Assembly (NCBI GenBank): GCA_038895395.1
Contig: JAWANJ010000026.1
Span: 1-11,470 of the forward strand
From: DTGL01 sp038895395
Lineage (GTDB): Archaea; Iainarchaeota; Iainarchaeia; Iainarchaeales; DTGL01
Direction: 5' to 3'
DNA length: 11,470 nucleotides
Shown here: positions 1 to 5,681 of the stretch, piece by piece
Layout of the letters: the number at the start of each line of letters is the position of its first letter
Position numbering within the stretch: position 1 is the first letter of the stretch
Notes under the pieces: generated by a model
Seen by the model: only the letters and a program-made list of their open reading frames with translations
What the model was told of the DNA's origin: nothing
Database searches by the model: none
Program-made: the position numbers and the translations under genes

Positions 1-348
1 TGGAATTTGTTAATTGCTTTGGGTTTTATTGTTGCAGCATCGCCATTGTATTTTGATGAGTTTTTTGAAAATTTAAGAAACAACCCGCGCCTAATAAAAA
101 TTGCTTTTTTAAGCCAAATATTTTTCTTTTTTGGTCATGTGATGCGACTTAATGCTTTGCGAATATCGGAAGCGGCTCTGGTTGGTGCTATTGGAGGTCT
201 TCAGCCATTATTTGTTTTTGGCATATCTTATGCTTTGAGTGTTTTTAGACCACAAGCTCTAAAAGAAAGTTTTGAAAAAAGAGCTTTAGTACTAAAGGCT
301 GCCGGTGCTGTATTAGCAGCCATAGGTGTGACTCTTGTTGCTCTTTGA
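1..348 (+). CDS. EamA/DMT-type transporter, C-terminal part (5' end outside window)
   Basis: The frame is open from base 1, so this is the C-terminal end of a longer protein; a TTG at 7 could be read as a start but is more likely internal. The visible ~115 residues hold about four hydrophobic segments. The third contains the Ala/Gly-rich run EAALVGAIGGLQPLFVF, and the last is VLKAAGAVLAAIGVTLVAL. This alternation of short helices with a small-residue final helix resembles the second half of EamA (drug/metabolite transporter superfamily) permeases, which move small metabolites across the cytoplasmic membrane. The substrate cannot be told. The gene ends 18 nt from the convergent pcn stop codon. 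The family call rests on helix pattern and composition only. Confidence 0.6.
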   Translation, partial: WNLLIALGFIVAASPLYFDEFFENLRNNPRLIKIAFLSQIFFFFGHVMRLNALRISEAALVGAIGGLQPLFVFGISYALSVFRPQALKESFEKRALVLKAAGAVLAAIGVTLVAL

Positions 349-366
349 AAAATTTGTAACTTTTGC

Positions 367-1119
367 TTATTCAACATCAATCCTAGGTGCAAGGTAATAA
401 GTGATTCTAGCTTTTTCATTCATGAACTCTAGTTTAAGAGGAGCATCTGTTTTCAAGAAAATCTTTATCTCATCTTCTGCAGAGGGAACTTTAAGCATGT
501 TTTTTAGGTAATCTAACGGGAACATTGCTTTGCAGTCTGCTTTAGCTTCAAACTTTTTTATTGGTTCGTCGTTTTTGTTTGTTTCGTTCATGAAAGTACC
601 CTTGCTGCTGTATGCTGAAATATAAAAGATATCGTTCTTAACACCAAATGTTATATGAGCGGAAAGAATTTCAGCATCTTTTAATGCGTCTTGCAAAAGA
701 GATGCTTTAACCAAAAGTTCTGCATCAAAGTCAATTTTTGGGTTTGGAATCTGACCTTTAGAGATATCTATTAAAGGCATTGAAAAAGTCCTAACAGACT
801 TTCCTTTAAATTTTATATTCAGGGAATTTTTTTCACTAGTAAGCTCAAGAATTAGAGAGTCATCTGCTTTAGCCCTAGACATTATTTGCCTGAAGTAGTC
901 CATATCTGCACCGATTCTTATTTCTTGCTTAACATCGAACTCTTTGAAAGCTTCCCTTGGTAGCTCAAAGTCAACCATAGCGATTTGGCTAGGATCAGTA
1001 GCTTTAAGGGTAAGGCCTTTCTCATTAACTATAAATTCTGCTTCATCTATGAGAGCAGCTATTGCTTCAATGTTTTTTCTAAAAGCATTGGCATTTTCAA
1101 TTGTAAGCTTTATAATCAT
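367..1119 (-). CDS. pcn: DNA polymerase sliding clamp PCNA
   Basis: This is the homotrimeric ring that tethers replicative polymerases, ligase, FEN1 and RFC-loaded partners to DNA. The product is 250 aa, the usual PCNA length. It lines up with archaeal PCNA along its whole length: N-terminal ENANAFRKNIEAIAALIDEA, then LKATDPSQIAMVDFELP (the conserved 'DPS.' stretch), the central VRTFSMPLIDI, and the C-terminal YYLAPRIDVE, which matches the typical LAPR.E ending. The ATG at 1119 gives the N-terminus expected for the family (MIIKLTIEN); an in-frame GTG at 1122 would add one residue. The TGA of the upstream OB-fold gene (1126-1124) sits inside the GAGGTG ribosome-binding sequence (1125-1120), so the two are probably translationally coupled. 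The Shine-Dalgarno sequence abuts the ATG unusually closely; see findings. Confidence 0.97.
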   Translation of the reverse strand: MIIKLTIENANAFRKNIEAIAALIDEAEFIVNEKGLTLKATDPSQIAMVDFELPREAFKEFDVKQEIRIGADMDYFRQIMSRAKADDSLILELTSEKNSLNIKFKGKSVRTFSMPLIDISKGQIPNPKIDFDAELLVKASLLQDALKDAEILSAHITFGVKNDIFYISAYSSKGTFMNETNKNDEPIKKFEAKADCKAMFPLDYLKNMLKVPSAEDEIKIFLKTDAPLKLEFMNEKARITYYLAPRIDVE

Positions 1120-1125
1120 CACCTC
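1120..1125 (-). promoter_or_regulatory. Shine-Dalgarno sequence of pcn, overlapping the upstream stop
   Basis: GAGGTG, read on the minus strand, matches the archaeal anti-SD (CACCTC). It contains the last two bases of the upstream TGA and directly abuts the ATG at 1119, leaving almost no spacer. This supports coupling of the OB-fold gene and pcn. Confidence 0.6.
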
Positions 1126-1495
1126 ACTTATTTAGTTTACTCCAAATCTCTTTAACCTTTCTGAATAAACTTGGATCGAACTCTTTTAATTCTTGTACTA
1201 TCTCAAGATTTAGTGTAAGTGGACTTGTATTTGAAGGACTTGCAATAATACGTACTATTGTTCCTGGCTTTAATTTTTTTATCTTTGTGCTATCTTCAGC
1301 TACTACAACTGCTTCGCTAGTACCATCTGATACAAGCATTGTGTTTGCAGATGGATTCACTGCAACAACGCTCACCACGGCAGCAATTCTTCGCTCTGAG
1401 CCTTTGACCTCGTTAAGAAAACATTCGACTGCTGGTTGGCGTTTAATTGTATGCTGTTCTGGTTCTGCTGATCCTATGTCAAATTCTTCCTCCAT
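1124..1495 (-). CDS. Small OB-fold protein, RPA32-like ssDNA-binding subunit
   Basis: The product is a 123-aa protein with one OB-fold at about residues 36-104. Signs are the strand RIAAVVSVVAVNPSANTMLV, then SDGTSEAVVVAEDS (the DGT turn typical of nucleic-acid-binding OB-folds) and LKPGTIVRIIA. The preceding KRQPAVECFLNEV resembles the 'K-R-x-P-A' lead-in I associate with archaeal RPA small subunits (RPA32/COG3390-like). The C-terminus is helical and charged. A role in single-stranded DNA binding, alone or with a larger RPA subunit, fits its position directly upstream of pcn, whose ribosome-binding site overlaps this gene's stop codon. A TATA-like box lies 27 nt before the ATG and no Shine-Dalgarno sequence is visible, suggesting a leaderless mRNA. 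The OB-fold is well supported; the RPA assignment is inference from motif and context. Confidence 0.75.
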   Translation of the reverse strand: MEEEFDIGSAEPEQHTIKRQPAVECFLNEVKGSERRIAAVVSVVAVNPSANTMLVSDGTSEAVVVAEDSTKIKKLKPGTIVRIIASPSNTSPLTLNLEIVQELKEFDPSLFRKVKEIWSKLNK

Positions 1496-1517
1496 AATGA
1501 GTTTTTGGTTGAATTTC

Positions 1518-1526
1518 TTTTAAAAA
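1518..1526 (-). promoter_or_regulatory. Putative TATA box for the OB-fold/pcn unit
   Basis: TTTTTAAAA on the minus strand is centred about 27 nt upstream of the ATG at 1495. That is the distance expected between an archaeal TATA box and a transcription start at or beside the initiation codon. No Shine-Dalgarno sequence lies between, consistent with a leaderless transcript. Confidence 0.5.
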
Positions 1527-1539
1527 GGGATTGTAAGAC

Positions 1540-2220
1540 TTACTCTGAAATGATACTTTCAAATGCTTTTTTTGCTTTTTCTGCGCTTTTTATTGAAATG
1601 TCTGTTTTGGCGCATACCCCTAAAAGAAGTTCAACACATTTTTGTATGCTTAGCCCTTCTGCTTTGCCAGCCTCAATAACTTTTTTTAGTGCAGTGATGT
1701 GCTTAAAGTTTGGAAATTCTGGGACTCTGAGCATCGCCTTGAGAATGATCTTTTTATAGGTTGGGCCGTAGATCCTTAAAAGTTTCTTAAGGTTTCTTCT
1801 GTGATCTTTTCTAGAAAATCCTGGAAACACAAGCAAAGCCATTTTCAAATCCTGTTCATTTTCTTTGCCATAAACTTTAATTGCCGACGAAAAAGCTTTC
1901 TTTAGGTCTACTGAAACCAATGAAGGATTGCAAAGTATGATTTCCACAACTGAATTTCTATTTAGAGTTGGGTTAAAATCGATAACTTTTTTGATTGTTT
2001 TTTCATGATCACTATTAAGAAATTTTGGATAAGACGATATTGCAGCCAGAACATCGGTAAATTTTTTTATTCCATATATGGCAGTTATGCAGTTTATTTT
2101 AAAAACAAGTTTTTCTTTTGTCCAAGATCCAAAATTTTTTTTGAAGTAATCGTTTGAGAGCAATGTTCTGGCCTGCTCCTCTGTAAACCCAATTGAGGTT
2201 AGTTCTTCTTCTGTAACCAT
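1540..2220 (-). CDS. Alpha-helical protein of 34-residue repeats, mTERF-like
   Basis: This 226-aa, lysine/arginine-rich protein is built mostly of tandem 34-residue units. Residues 52-85, 86-119, 120-153 and 154-187 align without gaps, with a proline at residues 65, 99, 133 and 167, exactly 34 apart. Each proline follows a hydrophobic helix (for example TDVLAAISSYP) and precedes a second helix rich in Lys and hydrophobics (KTIKKVI, FSSAIKV, LKKLLRI, LKKVIEA). Units 2 and 3 end in VYG and IYG, and IYG also occurs at 48-50, suggesting a degenerate earlier unit; residues 188-221 form a degenerate last one. Two helices per unit with a proline at the turn resemble mTERF-type nucleic-acid-binding solenoids more than TPR. 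I do not recognise a named archaeal family. The basic charge and its position upstream of RPA-like and pcn genes make nucleic-acid binding plausible but unproven. Confidence 0.75.
   Translation of the reverse strand: MVTEEELTSIGFTEEQARTLLSNDYFKKNFGSWTKEKLVFKINCITAIYGIKKFTDVLAAISSYPKFLNSDHEKTIKKVIDFNPTLNRNSVVEIILCNPSLVSVDLKKAFSSAIKVYGKENEQDLKMALLVFPGFSRKDHRRNLKKLLRIYGPTYKKIILKAMLRVPEFPNFKHITALKKVIEAGKAEGLSIQKCVELLLGVCAKTDISIKSAEKAKKAFESIISE
1558..2067 (-). repeat. Five tandem 34-codon units (protein-level repeat)
   Basis: Codons 52-221 of the repeat protein fall into five consecutive 102-nt units. Four share the proline at unit position 14 (residues 65, 99, 133, 167), replaced by Gly201 in the fifth. 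Hydrophobic residues recur at unit positions 6, 10, 13 and about 28-31. The nucleotide sequences have diverged, so this is an old duplication series and not a recent DNA repeat. Confidence 0.75.
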
Positions 2221-2240
2221 GTTAAAATTAATTGTTCAAA

Positions 2241-2250
2241 AATTTAAAAG
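2241..2250 (-). promoter_or_regulatory. Putative TATA box for the repeat-protein gene
   Basis: CTTTTAAATT on the minus strand is centred 25-26 nt before the ATG at 2220, with no Shine-Dalgarno sequence in between. Spacing and sequence fit an archaeal promoter giving a leaderless mRNA, so this gene probably need not depend on transcription from csl4. Confidence 0.5.
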
Positions 2251-2265
2251 CGTTTTGTAACAAAA

Positions 2266-3141
2266 TTAGCCTATTCCCAACCTGCCCGCACTCCAATACC
2301 CAGTACATATTTTATAATCACCATATCTTATGTAACTAGCTAAAATGCATGGTAAATCGTCCATTAAAAAAAGCTTAACATAACCAAGATAAGGAATCAT
2401 AAATATTGCTTTGCCATCAAGACGCTCAACCGGTACTGCGCTGCTAGCAATTCCAGCATCTTGATCTAAGAAAAAATTAGTAGCATTGTTGTCTCCTTTT
2501 GTCAATACGAAGTTACCGTCCTTGGCACGAATCTTAACCACAGCTCGATGAATTATTGGCTCATGAAGAGTGTCCGAGTAATAAACTACTATATCACCTT
2601 CTTTGTTTATGTCAACACATTTGGCTATACTTTTGAAACATACCTTCTTTGTTTGCACATTTGTTATTTTTACTTTTGGATTTTGAAGCAAAACTCTACA
2701 TTCAACAAGATCAGCTATGCTATTTACTGAGCAGTATGTAACTGCATAATCGCTGAGTTTTCTCCCAGCAATGTTTTCATTTAAAATAACTTCAGGTACA
2801 ACCAGGCTCTCGTATGAAACACCTTGTAAAACCATTATGTCTCCCCTATAAAAAGTCGGTATCATAGATCCACTCATAACAACAACTGCTGGACTCTTAG
2901 TATTTAGTGCTAAGCCTAGCAGAAAGTATATTAGCCAGGCAGTAACAAAAGCCACTAAAACCTCGAGAGGCCAAGCAACAAGCTTGTTGTCTTTTTGGCC
3001 TATTTTTTCTAGAAGCATGTCAGTATAAGTGAATGGATCTATCCACTTTAGTTTTTCTTGCAGTTTTTTGATCTTTGAATGTATTTTACCTTCCTTTTTC
3101 TCTTTACTTTTTTTAGGCCTAAGCTTTTCTCTTGCACCCAT
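2266..3141 (-). CDS. Signal peptidase I, archaeal/Sec11-type, with Cys-rich insertion
   Basis: This membrane-bound S26-family protease removes signal peptides from exported proteins outside the cytoplasmic membrane. At 291 aa it has a very basic N-terminal cytosolic region (1-53) and a transmembrane helix at about 57-79. Box B is SGSMIPT with catalytic Ser92. Then come HEPIIHRAV, where His198 takes the place of the bacterial Lys as in Sec11 and archaeal enzymes, and TKGDNN with Asp217. Between the Ser and His boxes lies a stretch of about 90 residues with four cysteines (137, 148, 168, 175); two more lie near the C-terminus (265, 279). The even number, on the outer side of the membrane, suggests disulfides. 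The final hydrophobic region (about 245-270) may contact the membrane. The gene is 35 nt after the DUF99 stop and may have its own promoter in the AT-rich gap. Confidence 0.93.
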   Translation of the reverse strand: MGAREKLRPKKSKEKKEGKIHSKIKKLQEKLKWIDPFTYTDMLLEKIGQKDNKLVAWPLEVLVAFVTAWLIYFLLGLALNTKSPAVVVMSGSMIPTFYRGDIMVLQGVSYESLVVPEVILNENIAGRKLSDYAVTYCSVNSIADLVECRVLLQNPKVKITNVQTKKVCFKSIAKCVDINKEGDIVVYYSDTLHEPIIHRAVVKIRAKDGNFVLTKGDNNATNFFLDQDAGIASSAVPVERLDGKAIFMIPYLGYVKLFLMDDLPCILASYIRYGDYKICTGYWSAGRLGIG

Positions 3142-3176
3142 ACAACCACAGCAAATAAATTAAAAACATCAAAAAT

Positions 3177-3794
3177 TTAAGGAGAAGTGCTCCGACCCAA
3201 AGTTGAAGCACTTGCTATCAAATGCGCCACCCTTGCCGGCTCTGGTAAGTGAGAGTTTATAGAAAATTTCTTTATTAAGTATTTTGCTCTTTCTGGCGTA
3301 ATTCCCTTACACTGAAAGAAAATTCTGTCCGCTTTGTAAACATCACCTGCTTTTTTTATAAGAGAAATCCTTTTTGCATTGTCAGAAAAGCGCTTCAAGG
3401 CTTTAAATATCTTGTTAAAATTTGGCTTTTTACGGAGTACCACTATTATTGGAATCTTGAATTCGGAGTAGATTTTTTCAATATCAGCTATGTTAAAGCC
3501 TGCAAAGTTCACACCGCTAAGAAAAATAACTTTTGCTTGTCCAAGAAATTTGCTTTTATTGTCAGAAATAATTTTAATGATAGTGTTTGTTGAGTCAGTA
3601 CCATCTATTTCGATTTCAGAAAAGAGCACACCCTCTAATCTGCCATCAGCTCTCATCAGTACTGCTACTATTTTTGTTTTTCCCTCAGTTTTTGGTCTAA
3701 AATAACCATCATCGATTCCAATAGCTCTTATGTTTTTGTCAATAAAAGTTTTGTTCTCAATCAGAAACCTCTTTGATCTTTTTTTCAAGATCAT
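3177..3794 (-). CDS. DUF99 (UPF0215) family protein, EndoV-related fold
   Basis: Family hallmarks appear in order: IRAIGIDDGYF near the N-terminus, IVAVLMRADGRLEGVLFSEI, EIDGTDST, VIFLSGVNFAGFNIADI, IPIIVVLRKKPNF, and C-terminal PARVAHLIASASTLG. DUF99 proteins are nearly restricted to archaea and are predicted to share the RNase H-like fold of endonuclease V, with acidic residues such as those in GIDDG, but their function is not established. The ATG at 3794 makes a 38-nt overlap with rpoL and places about 20 residues before the first conserved motif, more than I expect for the family. A good ribosome-binding sequence (3771-3767) inside the end of rpoL points instead to a start near 3764-3759, where only CTG or ATT is in frame. 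The family call is firm; the start is uncertain. Confidence 0.9.
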   Translation of the reverse strand: MILKKRSKRFLIENKTFIDKNIRAIGIDDGYFRPKTEGKTKIVAVLMRADGRLEGVLFSEIEIDGTDSTNTIIKIISDNKSKFLGQAKVIFLSGVNFAGFNIADIEKIYSEFKIPIIVVLRKKPNFNKIFKALKRFSDNAKRISLIKKAGDVYKADRIFFQCKGITPERAKYLIKKFSINSHLPEPARVAHLIASASTLGRSTSP

Positions 3795-4032
3795 CAAGCT
3801 CTGCCATTATTTCTTTGTTGGCTTCTTTAAGCGCCTGCCAAGGACTTCCCTTTTTTACTTTTACTATAAACAAACAGTCATTGTCCATGGGATGCTCTAG
3901 CTTGTAAGCACAAAAAGTAACATCGGGATTTTTAAGTAGATAATGCTTTAGAAGCTGTGGAAAAGTGTGTCTTTCACCTTTCATTTTGAATTCAACCAAA
4001 TCTTTCTCAACTCTTAGGAGGGTAATTTCCAT
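3757..4032 (-). CDS. rpoL: DNA-directed RNA polymerase subunit L (Rpb11-like)
   Basis: This small subunit pairs with RpoD (Rpb3-like) to form the alpha-dimer-like platform for RNA polymerase assembly. The 91-aa product has the usual subunit L length and pattern: a short N-terminal strand pair (MEITLLRVEKDLVEFKMKGE), the conserved HTFPQLLKHYLLKNPDVTFCAY dimerisation region (quoted here in part; residues about 22-43), the KLEHPM strand, and a C-terminal helix rich in charged residues. The ATG at 4032 has a GAGGTG ribosome-binding site 5 nt upstream, which overlaps the TGA of csl4, so the two are coupled. Downstream it overlaps or abuts the DUF99 gene. Linkage of rpoL with csl4 ties transcription to RNA-turnover functions. 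Confidence 0.95.
   Translation of the reverse strand: MEITLLRVEKDLVEFKMKGERHTFPQLLKHYLLKNPDVTFCAYKLEHPMDNDCLFIVKVKKGSPWQALKEANKEIMAELDDLEKKIKEVSD
3767..3771 (-). promoter_or_regulatory. Candidate Shine-Dalgarno sequence for the DUF99 gene inside rpoL
   Basis: GAGGT on the minus strand lies at the 3' end of rpoL. Counting 2 and 5 nt beyond it gives an in-frame CTG (3764-3762) and an in-frame ATT (3761-3759); the latter shares a base with the rpoL TGA. No ATG, GTG or TTG is in frame at a suitable distance. Confidence 0.4.
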
Positions 4033-4037
4033 AAAAA

Positions 4038-4044
4038 CACCTCA
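4038..4044 (-). promoter_or_regulatory. Shine-Dalgarno sequence of rpoL containing the csl4 stop codon
   Basis: TGAGGTG on the minus strand contains the csl4 TGA (4044-4042) and lies 5 nt before the rpoL ATG. The same TGAGGTG arrangement joins the OB-fold gene to pcn. Confidence 0.7.
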
Positions 4045-4602
4045 CTGCATCTTAAGAGAATATTCTGAACTTATTTTTCTACGTTCTACGCTACCACATT
4101 TTTTGCATAGTAGCTTACCGGATTCATAGTAAAGCGGAGCTCTACACTTAGAGCAAAATGCTTTTATTACGCCAAGGTTTGGCTTGTTTGTACGTATATA
4201 AATCCCGTAAGGTTTTATATCGTCTATTTCTGCTAATATAATGTCCCCTATCTTAAACTCTTCTTCAATATCTTTTACAAATCTATCTGCTACTTTAGAT
4301 ATAAACAAAATGGCCTTACTCTGGGAAATCACAACATATTCTTGAGAATCTATTGGTGGCATTATATTTACCAAAACTCTGGTCTTCCTAGAAGATATGA
4401 CTTGGCCCAATACCCTTGTGCCTATCGAGAAAACGCGTACCTTTTTGTCAGGTATAACCCTTACCTCATGATTTTTGCTGTCATATTCTGCATAACCAAC
4501 GACTTCTGAAAATATTTCCTCTCCTTCCTGAAAAGTATTGCCACCCTCTGTATACTCCTCTGCCTCAGCAAGATTTTCTCCGGGAACTACAATTTTTTTC
4601 AT
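4042..4602 (-). CDS. csl4: Exosome complex RNA-binding subunit Csl4
   Basis: Csl4 caps the archaeal Rrp41-Rrp42 exosome ring and recruits substrates and DnaG for 3'-5' RNA degradation or tailing. At 186 aa all three expected parts are present. The N-terminal domain begins KKIVVPGENLAEAEEY and continues with NTFQEGEEIFSEVVGY. A central S1-type OB domain at about 58-145 (IGTRVLGQVI, AILFISKVAD, FKIGDIILAEI) is followed by a C-terminal zinc ribbon with Cys150, Cys153, Cys166 and Cys169 in two CxxC knuckles, ending VERRK. A GGCGA ribosome-binding sequence (4612-4608) precedes the ATG, with a TATA-like box further upstream. It heads the csl4-rpoL-DUF99 unit, 9 nt from rpoL, and is divergent from the SpoIIM-like gene. 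Confidence 0.95.
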   Translation of the reverse strand: MKKIVVPGENLAEAEEYTEGGNTFQEGEEIFSEVVGYAEYDSKNHEVRVIPDKKVRVFSIGTRVLGQVISSRKTRVLVNIMPPIDSQEYVVISQSKAILFISKVADRFVKDIEEEFKIGDIILAEIDDIKPYGIYIRTNKPNLGVIKAFCSKCRAPLYYESGKLLCKKCGSVERRKISSEYSLKMQ

Positions 4603-4637
4603 TTATATCGCCATAAAGAATAAAAACAGCACAACTC

Positions 4638-4649
4638 TATAATTAAAAC
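4638..4649 (-). promoter_or_regulatory. Putative TATA box of the csl4-rpoL-DUF99 unit
   Basis: TTTTAATTATAG on the minus strand lies about 40 nt before the csl4 ATG. A start about 26 nt downstream of the box would leave a short leader of roughly 15 nt that contains the GGCGA ribosome-binding sequence at 4612-4608. Confidence 0.45.
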
Positions 4650-4709
4650 AACAGAATGCTATATTCATATACTATTGCAAAGTTATTTAAAATATTCTAA
4701 GGTGTTTTG

Positions 4710-5648
4710 ATGGTTCTCGAGTCCATCTTTAGAGGCAAGCAAGTTATAAAGAAACCTTATTTGATGCTAATTTTTGGATTTATTGTAAGCATATGTTGCA
4801 ATTTGCTAACTTATCCATTCTTTAGAGGTGAAAACGCTGGTTTGCTTGCCATAGCTTTCATAACAATAGCAGCAATGCCAACTATTCATAGCGCTCTTTC
4901 TAGAGAAGAACGTGCTGAAGCTCGCATACCAATTCTTTGCGAAAAGTTTTTTGAGAGAAACTTTGAGCTTATTGCATTGTACTCATACATGACGCTTGGG
5001 GTTATAGCAGGTTATGCTTTTCTTTACGTCGTGTTACCTGAAACAAATACTGCTTTAGTTTGTAGGGGGGGGAGCTGCATATATCTACCTTCTAGGACTT
5101 ATGTGTTTGCAGAACAAGAAAGGGCCTTGAGTTATGTTTCACAGATTGCTTCCTCGACTGGAAAGGCAACTGAAATCAGAGAGGCTAGTTTTGGAGAGTT
5201 TATGTACTGGTTTTCCCTTATATTTGAAAATAACTTTGGTGTGCTTGTCGTTGCTCTGGTATTGTCTTTTGTATTTGGTGCTGGGGCAATATTTTTGATC
5301 TGTTGGAATGCCAGTGTTGTTGGTACATGGATTGGAGGTACTATACTAGCCAACAACCACCTCAGAATGTTTGGTTTATTGCCTCACGGCATACCAGAAT
5401 TTGTTGGTTACTTTTTAGGTGCAATAGGTGGAGCACTAGTCTCAATTGCAATTACAAGGAAAAGGCTTTATACAAAAGAAATAGAAAGGATAACAATTGA
5501 CTCTTTTATACTTGTAGTAGCTGCGGTAATATCACTTTTGGTGGGTGCAGCAATAGAAGCCGGCTTTAAGGTTGGCTATAATTTTTTTGCATTTTCGTTT
5601 TCACTTGTTTATTTGTTGGTCATTGCGTTTTTTATAATGAAGATGTGA
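4710..5648 (+). CDS. SpoIIM-like (DUF95) integral membrane protein
   Basis: This 312-aa polytopic membrane protein has hydrophobic segments at about 18-37, 44-61, 88-110, 176-206, 227-248, 263-286 and 291-311. The conserved SpoIIM-family core is visible: FGAGAIFLICWNASVVGTWIG, then the LLPHGIPEFVGYFLGAIGG motif with the HG-x-x-E signature. Bacterial SpoIIM acts in engulfment with a peptidoglycan hydrolase; archaeal homologues are common but of unknown role, so sporulation should not be inferred. A polar loop at about 111-165 holds a Cys pair (VCRGGSC). The ATG at 4710 is preferred over the TTG at 4707 because GGTG (4701-4704) lies 5 nt upstream. A G8 run within the gene is discussed in findings. 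Confidence 0.85.
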   Translation: MVLESIFRGKQVIKKPYLMLIFGFIVSICCNLLTYPFFRGENAGLLAIAFITIAAMPTIHSALSREERAEARIPILCEKFFERNFELIALYSYMTLGVIAGYAFLYVVLPETNTALVCRGGSCIYLPSRTYVFAEQERALSYVSQIASSTGKATEIREASFGEFMYWFSLIFENNFGVLVVALVLSFVFGAGAIFLICWNASVVGTWIGGTILANNHLRMFGLLPHGIPEFVGYFLGAIGGALVSIAITRKRLYTKEIERITIDSFILVVAAVISLLVGAAIEAGFKVGYNFFAFSFSLVYLLVIAFFIMKM

Positions 5649-5660
5649 TCTTAACACAAC

Positions 5661-5681
5661 TTTTTTGTTTTTTATTTTTTT
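5661..5681 (+). terminator. Oligo-T tract, likely terminator of the SpoIIM-like gene
   Basis: Three T-runs (T6, T6, T7) separated by single bases follow 12 nt after the SpoIIM-like stop codon. Oligo-T stretches on the coding strand act as intrinsic terminators in archaea. The tract also overlaps the last codons of the convergent SPFH gene, where it reads as Lys codons. Confidence 0.55.

Noticed and set aside
1505..1759. An 84-codon + strand open frame antisense to the repeat-protein gene
   Set aside because: The 34-residue repeats on the minus strand show which frame is coding.
1540..2220. Reading the 34-residue repeats as TPR
   Set aside because: The TPR consensus positions (W-LG-Y-A-Y-A-P) are not met; the proline lies between helices A and B of the unit and not at the end of helix B.
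4710..5648. Evidence of sporulation from the SpoIIM-like gene
   Set aside because: The family is widespread in non-sporulating archaea and bacteria, and no other sporulation gene is present.
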